Positions 1 through 7,099 of a stretch of DNA of 10,398 nt are shown here, in pieces. How positions within the stretch are numbered: the first letter of the stretch is position 1; each line of letters opens with the position of its first letter. The DNA is from JBAZOY01 sp041648505 (lineage in GTDB: Bacteria > Desulfobacterota > Syntrophia > Syntrophales > CG2-30-49-12): positions 1 through 10,398 of the forward strand of contig JBAZOY010000075.1 in assembly GCA_041648505.1 (NCBI GenBank), in the 5' to 3' direction. Made by a program: the position numbers and the translations under genes. The notes below the pieces were generated by a model that had not been told where the DNA came from, did not search any database, and saw nothing but the letters and a program-made list of their open reading frames with translations.

Positions 1-49
1 CTTTAAATCGCATCGCTCGGATCTCCTGTAGCAACTCTGTCCGTCTCAT
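1..49 (-). CDS. Transposase, N-terminal fragment (cut by window edge)
   Basis: Reading leftward from an ATG at 49-47, the sequence encodes MRRTELLQEIRAMRFK and then runs off the window. A strong Shine-Dalgarno GGAGG (complement of 56-60) lies 6 nt upstream of the ATG. The peptide resembles the conserved start of a family of integrase-type transposases (often labelled ISNCY) that begin M-R-x-T-E-L-L-Q-E-I-R-x-M-R-F and continue into a helix-turn-helix region. That resemblance is from memory of the family; only 16 residues are visible. Supporting context is the pair of 24-bp-spaced direct repeats just upstream, as expected between an insertion-sequence end and its transposase gene. The gene points away from atpH. 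Whether it is intact cannot be judged here. Confidence 0.55.
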   Translation of the reverse strand, partial: MRRTELLQEIRAMRFK

Positions 50-78
50 CGGCCACCTCCAACAGCAGCCATCCTAAA

Positions 79-120
79 CCGGACAGATTATGTGCTACAA
101 CTCCGGACAGGTTACTTGCT
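79..120. repeat. Two 18-bp direct repeats at 24-bp spacing (likely transposase-binding sites)
   Basis: CCGGACAGATTATGTGCT (79-96) and CCGGACAGGTTACTTGCT (103-120) match at 15 of 18 positions and start exactly 24 bp apart. They lie between the transposase-like start codon and the probable element edge. Repeated subterminal motifs of this sort are known binding sites for transposases in several insertion-sequence and Mu-like groups. That role is inferred from position; the repeat itself is seen directly. Confidence 0.7.
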
Positions 121-143
121 TCTGACAACAAGCCAAAAAATAC

Positions 144-172
144 TTGACAATAATTAAAAGTTATGATTAGTA
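144..172 (+). promoter_or_regulatory. Candidate promoter for atpH operon (perfect -35, poor -10 spacing)
   Basis: A perfect sigma-70 -35 hexamer TTGACA lies at 144-149. The best -10-like hexamer, TATGAT at 162-167, is only 12 bp away, too close for a normal sigma-70 promoter. At the usual 16-18 bp spacing the hexamers match only weakly (for example ATTAGT at 166-171). The site lies between the insertion-sequence remnant and atpH and points into the operon. It could be a weak or remodelled promoter created at the element edge, or chance. Transcription may instead come from inside the element. Confidence 0.25.
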
Positions 173-191
173 CGGCGAACTTTTAGAATTC

Positions 192-199
192 AGAGGTGG
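192..199 (+). promoter_or_regulatory. Ribosome binding site deciding the atpH start
   Basis: AGAGGTGG at 192-199 is a good Shine-Dalgarno sequence. It lies 8 nt before the TTG at 208-210, ideal spacing. The longer reading would start at a GTG at 196-198, inside the Shine-Dalgarno itself with no other site upstream. This favours TTG 208. Confidence 0.65.
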
Positions 200-207
200 T
201 GAAAACA

Positions 208-750
208 TTGATCGCAAGCAGCATTGCAAAACGTTATGCCAGGGCGTTTTTCGAGATAGCTAAAGAAAATAACCAGCTTGAGAAATACTGTGACGAGCTT
301 AAAAGTTTTGTCTCTATACTTGAGGATGCCAAAAACTTAAAAGAATTTTTGTCTAATCCCATTTTCGACAGAACCAATAAAAAAGTTGTCATAGAAACGG
401 TATTACAAAAGATCAGTATCTCAAGCATAACGGCCAATTTTTTAAAATTGCTCGTTGATAAACAGAGGATAGCTATCCTCTGTGATATAGTAAATTGCTA
501 CCGGGAGTTTATGGACATAGCACTAAAAAAGGTAAGGGTTGATGTCAAAACGGCCTTTCCGTTATCTGCTTTATTAACGAAGAATCTTCAGAAGGGATTG
601 GAAGAACTGACCGGTAAGAAGGTAGAGATGACCACGGTAGAAGACGCGTCATTGGTAGGCGGCATTGTGGTAAGGGTTGGGGATATGCTTTACGACGGAA
701 GTGTTAAGACACAATTAAATACTATAAGGAATCTCTTGACGGCTTCGTAA
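208..750 (+). CDS. atpH: F-type ATP synthase delta subunit
   Basis: The delta subunit (OSCP homologue) sits on top of the alpha3 beta3 hexamer and ties it to the peripheral stalk formed by b subunits, on the cytoplasmic face of the membrane. The product from TTG 208 is 180 residues, the usual length. The N-terminus (IASSIAKRYARAFFEIAKE) is the family-typical first helix of the helical domain that binds alpha. The C-terminal part carries the conserved VGGIVVRVGDMLYDGSVKTQL region (about residues 150-170). The start is set by AGAGGTGG 8 nt upstream; an in-frame GTG at 196 would add four residues but overlaps that site. atpA follows 20 bp later. In most bacteria an atpF (b subunit) gene immediately precedes atpH; here the upstream DNA is an insertion-sequence end, so the stalk genes have been separated or lie beyond it. 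Confidence 0.96.
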   Translation: MIASSIAKRYARAFFEIAKENNQLEKYCDELKSFVSILEDAKNLKEFLSNPIFDRTNKKVVIETVLQKISISSITANFLKLLVDKQRIAILCDIVNCYREFMDIALKKVRVDVKTAFPLSALLTKNLQKGLEELTGKKVEMTTVEDASLVGGIVVRVGDMLYDGSVKTQLNTIRNLLTAS

Positions 751-770
751 AGGGAAGGGGTGTAGAGTTT

Positions 771-2285
771 ATGGAGAAAATCAGGGCAGAGGAAATAAGT
801 GAAATAATTTCCCAACAGATTAAGGGCTATGAAAAGAAATTAGATATCAGCGAAACGGGAACGGTATTGTCCGTGGGGGATGGCATCGCCAGAATCTACG
901 GTGTTGAAAATGCGATGTCCATGGAATTACTTGAGTTTCCCGGTGGAATACTGGGCATGGTTCTGAACCTCGAAACCGATAATGTGGGTGTTGCCGTTTT
1001 GGGAGACGTCAAACACATCAAAGAGGGGGATATCGTAAAGAGAACGGGCAAGATTGCTCAGGTTCCTGTAGGAGAGGGGTTATTAGGCCGTGTAATTGAT
1101 GCGACCGGTGCGCCGCTTGATGGGAAAGGTCCCATAGAGACAAATGAGTTCAGAAGAATTGAAATGATTGCCCCCGGTGTTATTCAACGTCAATCTGTTA
1201 ACGAACCGATGTACACCGGTCTGAAGGCTATTGATGCCATGACACCAATCGGGAGAGGGCAGAGAGAGCTCATCATTGGTGACAGACAGACAGGAAAAAC
1301 GGCAGTCTGTATAGATGCCATTATCAAACAGAAGGACACGGGCGTTAAGTGTATCTACGTTGCCATCGGCCAGAAGAAATCAACAGTAGCCCAGGTAGTG
1401 GAAAACCTGAGGAAGAATGATGCCATGTCTTATACCTGTGTCGTTGCAGCCTGCGCCAGTGATCCGGCAACTCTCCAGTATATTTCGGCATATTCAGGAT
1501 GCAGCATTGGCGAATATTTCCGGGACAAGGGTGAAGATGCCCTGATTGTTTACGATGACCTCTCCAAACAGGCTGTTGCCTATCGGCAGATATCGCTTCT
1601 TCTTAGAAGACCACCCGGTCGTGAAGCTTTTCCTGGAGATATCTTCTATAACCACTCGAGGTTATTAGAAAGGGCAGCGCGTGTGAGTAAAGAACTCGGT
1701 GGTGGATCTCTGACGGCACTCCCAATCATTGAAACCCAGGCGGGTGATGTCTCTGCATATATTCCCACCAACGTTATTTCGATTACCGATGGTCAGGTCT
1801 ACCTTGAGCCAAGTTTGTTCTTTTCCGGCATTCGGCCGGCGATCAATGTCGGCTTGTCAGTTTCAAGAGTCGGCGGCGCTGCTCAGGTAAAGGCTATGAA
1901 ACAGGTGGCAGGAACACTGAAACTTGATCTTGCACAATACAGAGAATTGGCTGCTTTTGCGCAGTTTGGCTCTGACCTGGATAAAGCAACTCAGTTTCAG
2001 CTGTCAAGAGGTATTCGCTTGGTAGAGGTATTAAAACAGCCTCAATTTCAACCCATGTCTCTTTCAAAGCAGGTTATTATTCTCTTTGCCGGTACGCGAG
2101 GCTTCCTTGATAAATATGAGGTTGAAAAGCTGAAGGATTATGAACCGCAGCTTATCTCTTTTGTAGGGACCAGGCACCCTGAGATCATGCAGGAAATTGA
2201 AGAAAAAAAGGTCATCAGCCCCGAGCTGGAAGAGAAAATTAAAGGTGTGCTGACCGAATTTGACTCTGTTTTTGTTGTGAGTTAG
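771..2285 (+). CDS. atpA: F-type ATP synthase alpha subunit
   Basis: The alpha subunit is the non-catalytic nucleotide-binding subunit of F1, alternating with beta in the hexamer. The 504-residue length is standard. Visible in order are the beta-barrel domain (about 25-95), the P-loop GDRQTGKT (170-177), the Walker B-type ALIVYDD (257-263), the region LLLRRPPGREAFPGD (276-290), and the SRVGGAAQ motif with Arg366, the arginine finger reaching into the neighbouring beta site. The C-terminal helical domain is complete and nothing is missing. Translation begins at ATG 771, preceded by a purine-rich AAGGGG at 755-760. It belongs to the atpHAGDC transcription unit and assembles with the gamma, beta, delta and epsilon products encoded around it. 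Confidence 0.98.
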   Translation: MEKIRAEEISEIISQQIKGYEKKLDISETGTVLSVGDGIARIYGVENAMSMELLEFPGGILGMVLNLETDNVGVAVLGDVKHIKEGDIVKRTGKIAQVPVGEGLLGRVIDATGAPLDGKGPIETNEFRRIEMIAPGVIQRQSVNEPMYTGLKAIDAMTPIGRGQRELIIGDRQTGKTAVCIDAIIKQKDTGVKCIYVAIGQKKSTVAQVVENLRKNDAMSYTCVVAACASDPATLQYISAYSGCSIGEYFRDKGEDALIVYDDLSKQAVAYRQISLLLRRPPGREAFPGDIFYNHSRLLERAARVSKELGGGSLTALPIIETQAGDVSAYIPTNVISITDGQVYLEPSLFFSGIRPAINVGLSVSRVGGAAQVKAMKQVAGTLKLDLAQYRELAAFAQFGSDLDKATQFQLSRGIRLVEVLKQPQFQPMSLSKQVIILFAGTRGFLDKYEVEKLKDYEPQLISFVGTRHPEIMQEIEEKKVISPELEEKIKGVLTEFDSVFVVS

Positions 2286-2357
2286 GTTTAAAAGTGGGTG
2301 TATTTGTGTCAGATTCTGGATTTCTTCAGACTATAGAGTTTAAAGGAAATAATTAGT

Positions 2358-3239
2358 ATGGGTGCTACTTTAAAGGAGATTCAAAGAAAGGTCGGTGCAG
2401 TCCATAAAACCAGGCAGATCACCAAAGCCATGAATATGGTGGCTGCTTCGAAATTTAAATCTTCGCAGGCGAGGATGCTGAATTTCAGGCCCTATGCAGC
2501 TAAATTCATGGATGTCCTGAGCAGCTTGGCACTTCGTGTAGAAACGGATGTTCACCCTCTTCTTGCCGTAAGGGAACCGAAAAAGGTCAGGATAATTGGC
2601 ATGACCTCCGACAGGGGACTCTGCGGAGGTTTTAATTCAAATATTATAAGGGCTACAGAGCGGTTTATGAGGGAGAAGGTTCGCGAGGGTAAAGAACCAG
2701 AGCTGATTCCCATAGGAAGAAAAGGGAGAGACTACTTTCGTAAGAAAACAAATATTATGAGTCCACGCGCTGATATATTCGGGCGATTTGATATGACCCT
2801 TGCCGTGGAGATCGCGGAAGATGTTATCCCCGCTTTTCTAAATGAGGAATATGAAGAATTATACATCATTTATAATGAGTTTTATAACGTAACCATCCAG
2901 AAGCCTACAGTGTTAAGAATTCTTCCCCCGCCTTCCTTAGATCAGGATCTAAAAGAAGTTGGCCCCGAAAGTAGCCGTGATTATATTTATGAACCAAGTG
3001 CCGATGCTTTGCTGGAAAAGCTTCTCCCGATGTACGTTCATAATATGATCTACAGGGCGCTCGTGGAAACATCTGCAGGGGAAAATGGTGCCAGAATGGC
3101 TGCCATGGATAATGCCACTAAAAACTGTGAGGAATTGATCAATAGCCTGACTTTGAAATTTAACAAGGCAAGACAGGCGGCTATCACCGCAGAGTTGATG
3201 GATATTGTCGGTGGTACAGAGGCGCTGTCAGCAGGATGA
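2358..3239 (+). CDS. atpG: F-type ATP synthase gamma subunit
   Basis: The gamma subunit is the central rotor shaft; its coiled coil of N- and C-terminal helices turns inside alpha3 beta3 and couples rotation to catalysis. The 293-residue product has the conserved N-terminal helix (KEIQRKVGAVHKTRQITKAM, residues 6-25, then MVAASK), the SDRGLCGGFN motif of the Rossmann-like domain (84-93), and the C-terminal signature around ENGARMAAMDNATKN (242-256). It ends with the helix leading to ITAELMDIVGGTEAL. The start ATG has a modest AAAGGA sequence about 10 nt upstream, weaker than those of atpD and atpC. Spacing is 72 bp from atpA and 94 bp to atpD, the two widest gaps in the operon. No regulatory cysteine insert of the chloroplast type is present. 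Confidence 0.98.
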   Translation: MGATLKEIQRKVGAVHKTRQITKAMNMVAASKFKSSQARMLNFRPYAAKFMDVLSSLALRVETDVHPLLAVREPKKVRIIGMTSDRGLCGGFNSNIIRATERFMREKVREGKEPELIPIGRKGRDYFRKKTNIMSPRADIFGRFDMTLAVEIAEDVIPAFLNEEYEELYIIYNEFYNVTIQKPTVLRILPPPSLDQDLKEVGPESSRDYIYEPSADALLEKLLPMYVHNMIYRALVETSAGENGARMAAMDNATKNCEELINSLTLKFNKARQAAITAELMDIVGGTEALSAG

Positions 3240-3244
3240 TAAAA

Positions 3245-3301
3245 TCAGGGATTCAGGGATCGGGACTTGTTAAAACTTATTATTATGAGTTTCTGAACCC
3301 T
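3245..3301 (+). repeat. Small tandem repeat and imperfect inverted repeat between atpG and atpD
   Basis: TCAGGGAT occurs twice in tandem (3245-3260). AGGGATTCAG (3247-3256) is complementary, with one bulged A, to CTGAACCCT (3293-3301), across a 36-nt loop. In mRNA this could form a short stem before the atpD ribosome binding site. There is no T-run after it, so it does not look like a terminator. The loop is long and the pairing short, so it may be chance. Confidence 0.3.
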
Positions 3302-3333
3302 ATTGTATGACCCCTTAATATAAGGAGATTGAC

Positions 3334-4740
3334 ATGAATGTAGGAACGGTTGCACAGGTAATAGGACCGGTAGTTGATGTGGCATTTGAAGAGGGAGATC
3401 TCCCAAGCATCTTGAATGCGATCACCATAACCAATCCCGCGATAAATGATGCGGAGGATAATCTGGTTGTAGAGGTTGCCCAGCACATTGGTGATAATGT
3501 CGTCAGGTGCATCGCCATGGACATCACAGATGGTCTTGTCAGGGGTATGAAGGCGAAAGACACCGGCGCACCGATAACAGTGCCGGTGGGACATGAATGC
3601 CTTGGCAGAATACTGAACGTTGTCGGTAGAACGGTTGATGGTTTAGGTCCTTTGGATGCAAAGAACTATGTGCCTATCCACAGAGATGCCCCGTCATTTC
3701 TCGAACAGGACACAGCAGTGCACGTTCTGGAAACAGGCGTCAAGGTTATTGATATGCTTGTGCCTTTTCCAAGGGGTGGGAAGATGGGTATGTTTGGTGG
3801 TGCCGGTGTAGGTAAAACCGTGGTGATGATGGAGATGATTCACAATATCGCCATGCATCATGGTGGTATCTCTGTGTTTGCCGGCGTTGGCGAAAGAACC
3901 AGAGAAGGTAATGATCTCTACATGGAAATGAAGGAATCCGGTGTTCTAGAAAAGGCTGCTCTTATATATGGTCAGATGACGGAACCGCCCGGAGCAAGAG
4001 CAAGGGTAGCACTTACAGCTTTGACAGCTGCGGAGTATTTCAGAGATGTTGAAGGGCAGGACGTGCTCCTTTTCATAGACAATATATTTAGATTCACACA
4101 AGCGGGTTCCGAAGTTTCTGCACTACTCGGCAGGATGCCATCCGCGGTTGGTTATCAGCCAACCCTGGCAACGGATTTAGGAGAGCTTCAGGAGAGGATT
4201 ACATCAACCAATAAGGGTTCAATTACTGCTGTTGAGTGCGTATACGTTCCTGCCGACGACCTTACAGATCCGGCACCGGCAACAACCTTTGCGCATCTTG
4301 ATGGAACAGTTGTTTTATCCAGACCGATTGCTGAGCTTGGCATTTACCCTGCCGTGGATCCCCTTGATTCAACCTCTCGTATTTTAGATCCTAATATTGT
4401 GGGGGTGGAACATTATGAGGTCGCAAGAAATATACAGGTGACTTTACAAAAATATAAGGACCTTCAGGATATTATTGCTATTCTGGGTATGGATGAACTT
4501 TCAGAAGAAGACAAATTAACGGTGGGCAGGGCAAGAAAAATTCAGAGATTTTTGTCCCAGCCTTTCTTTGTTGCTGCCCAGTTTACCGGTACCGAAGGCA
4601 AGTTTGTTCCTGTTGCTGAAACCATAAAAGGTTTCAAGGAAATTCTCGAAGGTAAGCATGATGAACTACCCGAGCAGGCATTTTATATGGTTGGCGGCAT
4701 TGATGAGGCAGTGGAAAAAGCAAAGAAGCTTGCAGATTAA
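3334..4740 (+). CDS. atpD: F-type ATP synthase beta subunit (catalytic)
   Basis: The beta subunit carries the catalytic ATP synthesis/hydrolysis sites of F1 (EC 7.1.2.2). The 468-residue length is normal. Visible motifs are the P-loop GGAGVGKT (155-162), the GERTREGND segment with catalytic Glu187 and Arg188, the Walker B LLFID with Asp249 followed by NIFRFTQAGSE, the VPADDLTDPAPATTF stretch (305-319), and an intact DELSEED lever motif (387-393) that pushes against gamma. All key residues are present, so the enzyme should be active. ATG 3334 has an excellent AAGGAG (3322-3327) at 6 nt spacing, consistent with the high translation expected for a subunit needed in three copies. The ion used (H+ or Na+) cannot be told because that is set by the c and a subunits, which are not in the window. 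Confidence 0.99.
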   Translation: MNVGTVAQVIGPVVDVAFEEGDLPSILNAITITNPAINDAEDNLVVEVAQHIGDNVVRCIAMDITDGLVRGMKAKDTGAPITVPVGHECLGRILNVVGRTVDGLGPLDAKNYVPIHRDAPSFLEQDTAVHVLETGVKVIDMLVPFPRGGKMGMFGGAGVGKTVVMMEMIHNIAMHHGGISVFAGVGERTREGNDLYMEMKESGVLEKAALIYGQMTEPPGARARVALTALTAAEYFRDVEGQDVLLFIDNIFRFTQAGSEVSALLGRMPSAVGYQPTLATDLGELQERITSTNKGSITAVECVYVPADDLTDPAPATTFAHLDGTVVLSRPIAELGIYPAVDPLDSTSRILDPNIVGVEHYEVARNIQVTLQKYKDLQDIIAILGMDELSEEDKLTVGRARKIQRFLSQPFFVAAQFTGTEGKFVPVAETIKGFKEILEGKHDELPEQAFYMVGGIDEAVEKAKKLAD

Positions 4741-4761
4741 TATAAGCCCGGAGGATTTTAA

Positions 4762-5172
4762 GTGGCTGACGAATTGATCCTTGAAATTGTTACCCCTGAG
4801 AAAATGGCCTTCAGCGGAAACGTTGAACAAGTAACGCTAACAGGAACTGAAGGTCAATTTGGTGTACTCAAAGGACATGCACCACTTCTCAGTTCCGTGG
4901 ATATCGGTGAATTAAACTTCACCCAGGGTGGTAGAAAAACCTATTATGCTGTAAGTAGCGGTTATGCGGAAGTTGTATCCGATAAGGTAACCGTTATGGT
5001 AGAAACAGCTGAAAGGTCTGATTCGATTGACAGGGCGAGGGCGAGAAGGGCTAAAGAAGCAGCAGAGGCCAAACTGCCTAAGATGTCCAGAGATGAAGCG
5101 GATTACGAGAAGATGAACGCGGCCCTGATGAGAGCCATAACAAGAATTGGTGTCTCTGAAAAGTCACTTTAA
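4762..5172 (+). CDS. atpC: F-type ATP synthase epsilon subunit
   Basis: The epsilon subunit binds the foot of gamma and the c-ring and often acts as an inhibitor of ATP hydrolysis. The 136-residue product has the N-terminal beta-sandwich domain (about 1-85), with the typical opening LILEIVTPEKMAFSG and the conserved EGQFGVLKGHAPLLS loop. The C-terminal helical hairpin (about 90-130, with RARARRAKEAAEAKL and an Arg/Ala-rich last helix) is present. The hairpin is complete, so the inhibitory up-position is at least structurally possible. The start is GTG 4762, set by GGAGG (4750-4754) 7 nt upstream and 21 bp after the atpD stop. This is the last gene of the operon; the next gene is convergent. 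No clear terminator hairpin follows. Confidence 0.97.
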   Translation: MADELILEIVTPEKMAFSGNVEQVTLTGTEGQFGVLKGHAPLLSSVDIGELNFTQGGRKTYYAVSSGYAEVVSDKVTVMVETAERSDSIDRARARRAKEAAEAKLPKMSRDEADYEKMNAALMRAITRIGVSEKSL

Positions 5173-5230
5173 GTACAATCTTTCTTTCTTTATTGGACAG
5201 TAAAAAGCGGCGAGAGCGGATCTGTTTTTC

Positions 5231-7099
5231 CTATTTGGGGTGTGACATTTTCTTTTCTTGCTTTAATGCCATCTTATATAACCCGTAGTGGTGGGATTGT
5301 TCGCTGGCAGAAGCGATCTCTTCTAACGTGTAGTTGTCCTTTATTCCCTGACACATTTTCCGGTTTACATCCGAACTGGTATTGCACCAGTAGTTGTAAT
5401 GGAAATATACGTTTCCCTGATATTTCTCCATCAGGTGAGAGATGATATCGGGATTGTTAATGCCGGCATAGGTCTGGATGGCATTTTGCTGCCAGAGTAG
5501 AAACATTGTTGGTATATGGGTCAGGATAATAGAACGTCTGGGGATCTTTTTTATAAATTCCCGGGCATAATAATGGTCATAGCGGGCACCCCAAGCCTCC
5601 TGCCCCTCCTGGTGAATGAGAGGTAGAAATTGCATCCAGGCAAAAATTAAAACCACGATAATCAGGTCCCCCACCTTTTGTATTCTGCAGCCTATCTTCC
5701 CGATTCTGTCTCTTATCATATCTCCTCCCAAGCCAGCCAGGATAGAAAGTGGCATAAAGGAAAGTATGGCAAAGCGGACATCGGCACCATACTGGTAACT
5801 ACCCGCATAGAAAAAGAGAAATATCCCCCAGAAAAGAAGAAACCAGGTAAAAATCAGCAGCCGCCAACGAAGGGCATGTTGCACAAATAGCAGACCGATT
5901 ATGGCAAGGGCGGTAAACAGAAAAGGAAAATGCCGGTTATTCAGATAATAAAAACCATTAGTAGATAGATTCTTCCAGAAGAAAGCCATTGAAAACATCT
6001 TTCCATCAGCTCCCCAGGAATGACCGCCGATGACATAAAGGTGCAGTATGTGCGGCAGAAGAAATAACGCCGTCAGAAGCCCCATCACCCAGAGTTCTTT
6101 TTTTAAAAAAATAATCCTTCCCGACGAGTCTCTCTCTATCCTGTTTGTTGCCGTATCATTTTCCCCTTTTACAGGAACCATGCTCATTTCACCCTTCTCT
6201 TCATATAATGAGGAGCCGGGAGAGGGTGGACATGCTATAGCAGCCACGATGACCCAGGCAACAATAAGTACCGATTCCGGCCGCATCTGGCAGGCAAGTG
6301 GTATAACTACAGAGAGGAGAAACAAGTGCCTCTTCTTTCCTGTCCTTAGATAAACTGAAAGGAAAAGCACCGTAAGGCCCGCAAAAAGGGCCCCTGAAGG
6401 CTCAGCAGCAACGGTATTGTGCCAGATAAGATTATGGGGAATGAGCGTAAAAACAAGGGCTGCCAGAAAGGAAGGGAAGTAGCTATTGGTTAACGTGAAG
6501 ACGATGGAAAAGACTACCAGCACGCTAAGAATAAAGATCAAATTATTAAGGAAAAAAGCATAAATTTCATTGGTGCCTAGAAGCTGAAAGACAAAGCTAA
6601 TCAAGGTTGGCCAGCCGCTAGGGTCCTTGTTGTATGAAAGCCAGTGGGCATAGTATTCTCCGTACTCGAATGTACCGTAATTACACATACCGGTCTGCCC
6701 TGTATTTGCAATGTTCTGCCCTATATTGGCATAAATGTCCTCATCATAGTAGAGACGATGAGTACGGGTGGTCACAATAGAAACAAAAATCAGGGCAAAG
6801 ACGAGAAGAGAGATGAGAAGAAAGCCTTTTTTATTTAACCGTGAAGTTAATTCCTCACGGACAAATAATTTTTTGAAGATGCCGGAAATATCCCCCCATG
6901 TGCTCAAGATACCTATCAAAAGAAGGAGAAAGTTGATCCTCAGGCTCCAGGGAACCCACTTCATCAGGATGACTTCGATTTTCCCCTTCGGATAATAAGC
7001 GATAGTATAGATAACAATCCCGCACAGGATAAGATAAAGGACACCGATAACCGCTGGATAAAGACGGCTGTCATAGATCTTTTGCATCCATGTTTTCAA
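5231..7099 (-). CDS. Polytopic membrane glycosyltransferase, GT39/ArnT-like (PMT_2 type)
   Basis: The 622-residue integral membrane protein has about 11-13 predicted hydrophobic helices (for example near 13-35, 92-110, 179-203, 235-252, 338-358, 410-431, 476-494). After the third helix an outward loop carries YYDEDIYANIGQNI (117-130); an acidic pair in the first large outer loop is the catalytic signature of GT39/ArnT-type enzymes, which take a sugar from a polyprenyl-phosphate carrier. This is followed by a family-like segment YNKDPSGWPTLISFVF (156-171). The C-terminal ~125 residues are soluble and probably periplasmic. Oddities are two extra helices before the acidic loop and a polar, charged insert at about 293-335. 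The start is TTG 7099, inside the carbamoyltransferase gene (29-bp overlap), with GGAGG at 7109-7113; an ATG at 7087 is possible but too far from it. Acceptor and sugar are unknown. A non-glycosyltransferase membrane role cannot be excluded. Confidence 0.75.
   Translation of the reverse strand: MKTWMQKIYDSRLYPAVIGVLYLILCGIVIYTIAYYPKGKIEVILMKWVPWSLRINFLLLLIGILSTWGDISGIFKKLFVREELTSRLNKKGFLLISLLVFALIFVSIVTTRTHRLYYDEDIYANIGQNIANTGQTGMCNYGTFEYGEYYAHWLSYNKDPSGWPTLISFVFQLLGTNEIYAFFLNNLIFILSVLVVFSIVFTLTNSYFPSFLAALVFTLIPHNLIWHNTVAAEPSGALFAGLTVLFLSVYLRTGKKRHLFLLSVVIPLACQMRPESVLIVAWVIVAAIACPPSPGSSLYEEKGEMSMVPVKGENDTATNRIERDSSGRIIFLKKELWVMGLLTALFLLPHILHLYVIGGHSWGADGKMFSMAFFWKNLSTNGFYYLNNRHFPFLFTALAIIGLLFVQHALRWRLLIFTWFLLFWGIFLFFYAGSYQYGADVRFAILSFMPLSILAGLGGDMIRDRIGKIGCRIQKVGDLIIVVLIFAWMQFLPLIHQEGQEAWGARYDHYYAREFIKKIPRRSIILTHIPTMFLLWQQNAIQTYAGINNPDIISHLMEKYQGNVYFHYNYWCNTSSDVNRKMCQGIKDNYTLEEIASASEQSHHYGLYKMALKQEKKMSHPK

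Larger units (their letters stand above)
1..149 (-). mobile_element. Terminal part of an insertion sequence next to atpH
   Basis: This stretch combines a transposase-like gene start (1-49), a short untranslated leader, two direct repeats (79-120) and an AT-rich edge. Together they look like the left end of an insertion sequence whose body lies outside the window. The exact boundary is not resolved. Three places read as a TGT-type terminus in the minus direction: ending at 127 (TGTCAGAAGC), at 130 (TGTTGTCAG) or at 149 (TGTCAAGTA). The outermost is used here as an upper limit. The other end and any target duplication are not visible, so the element call is inference. Confidence 0.45.

Noticed and set aside
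196..207. Longer atpH starting at GTG 196
   Set aside because: The codon lies within the AGAGGTGG ribosome binding site and has no site of its own; TTG 208 has ideal spacing and yields a family-typical N-terminus.
3283..3594. Antisense open frames over the atpD start
   Set aside because: They lie opposite strongly conserved beta-subunit coding sequence, have no recognisable motifs and no clear ribosome sites; treated as shadows.
5173..5230. Possible bidirectional terminator in the convergent gap
   Set aside because: There are T-rich and A-rich runs (AAAAAGCGG ... CTGTTTTT), but I find no more than about 4 bp of stem; GCGG occurs as direct rather than inverted copies.
6098..6111. Seven T followed by seven A, a perfect 14-bp palindrome
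   Set aside because: It lies within the GT39-like coding frame, encoding part of IIFLKKE, and has no GC stem; most likely a chance homopolymer run.
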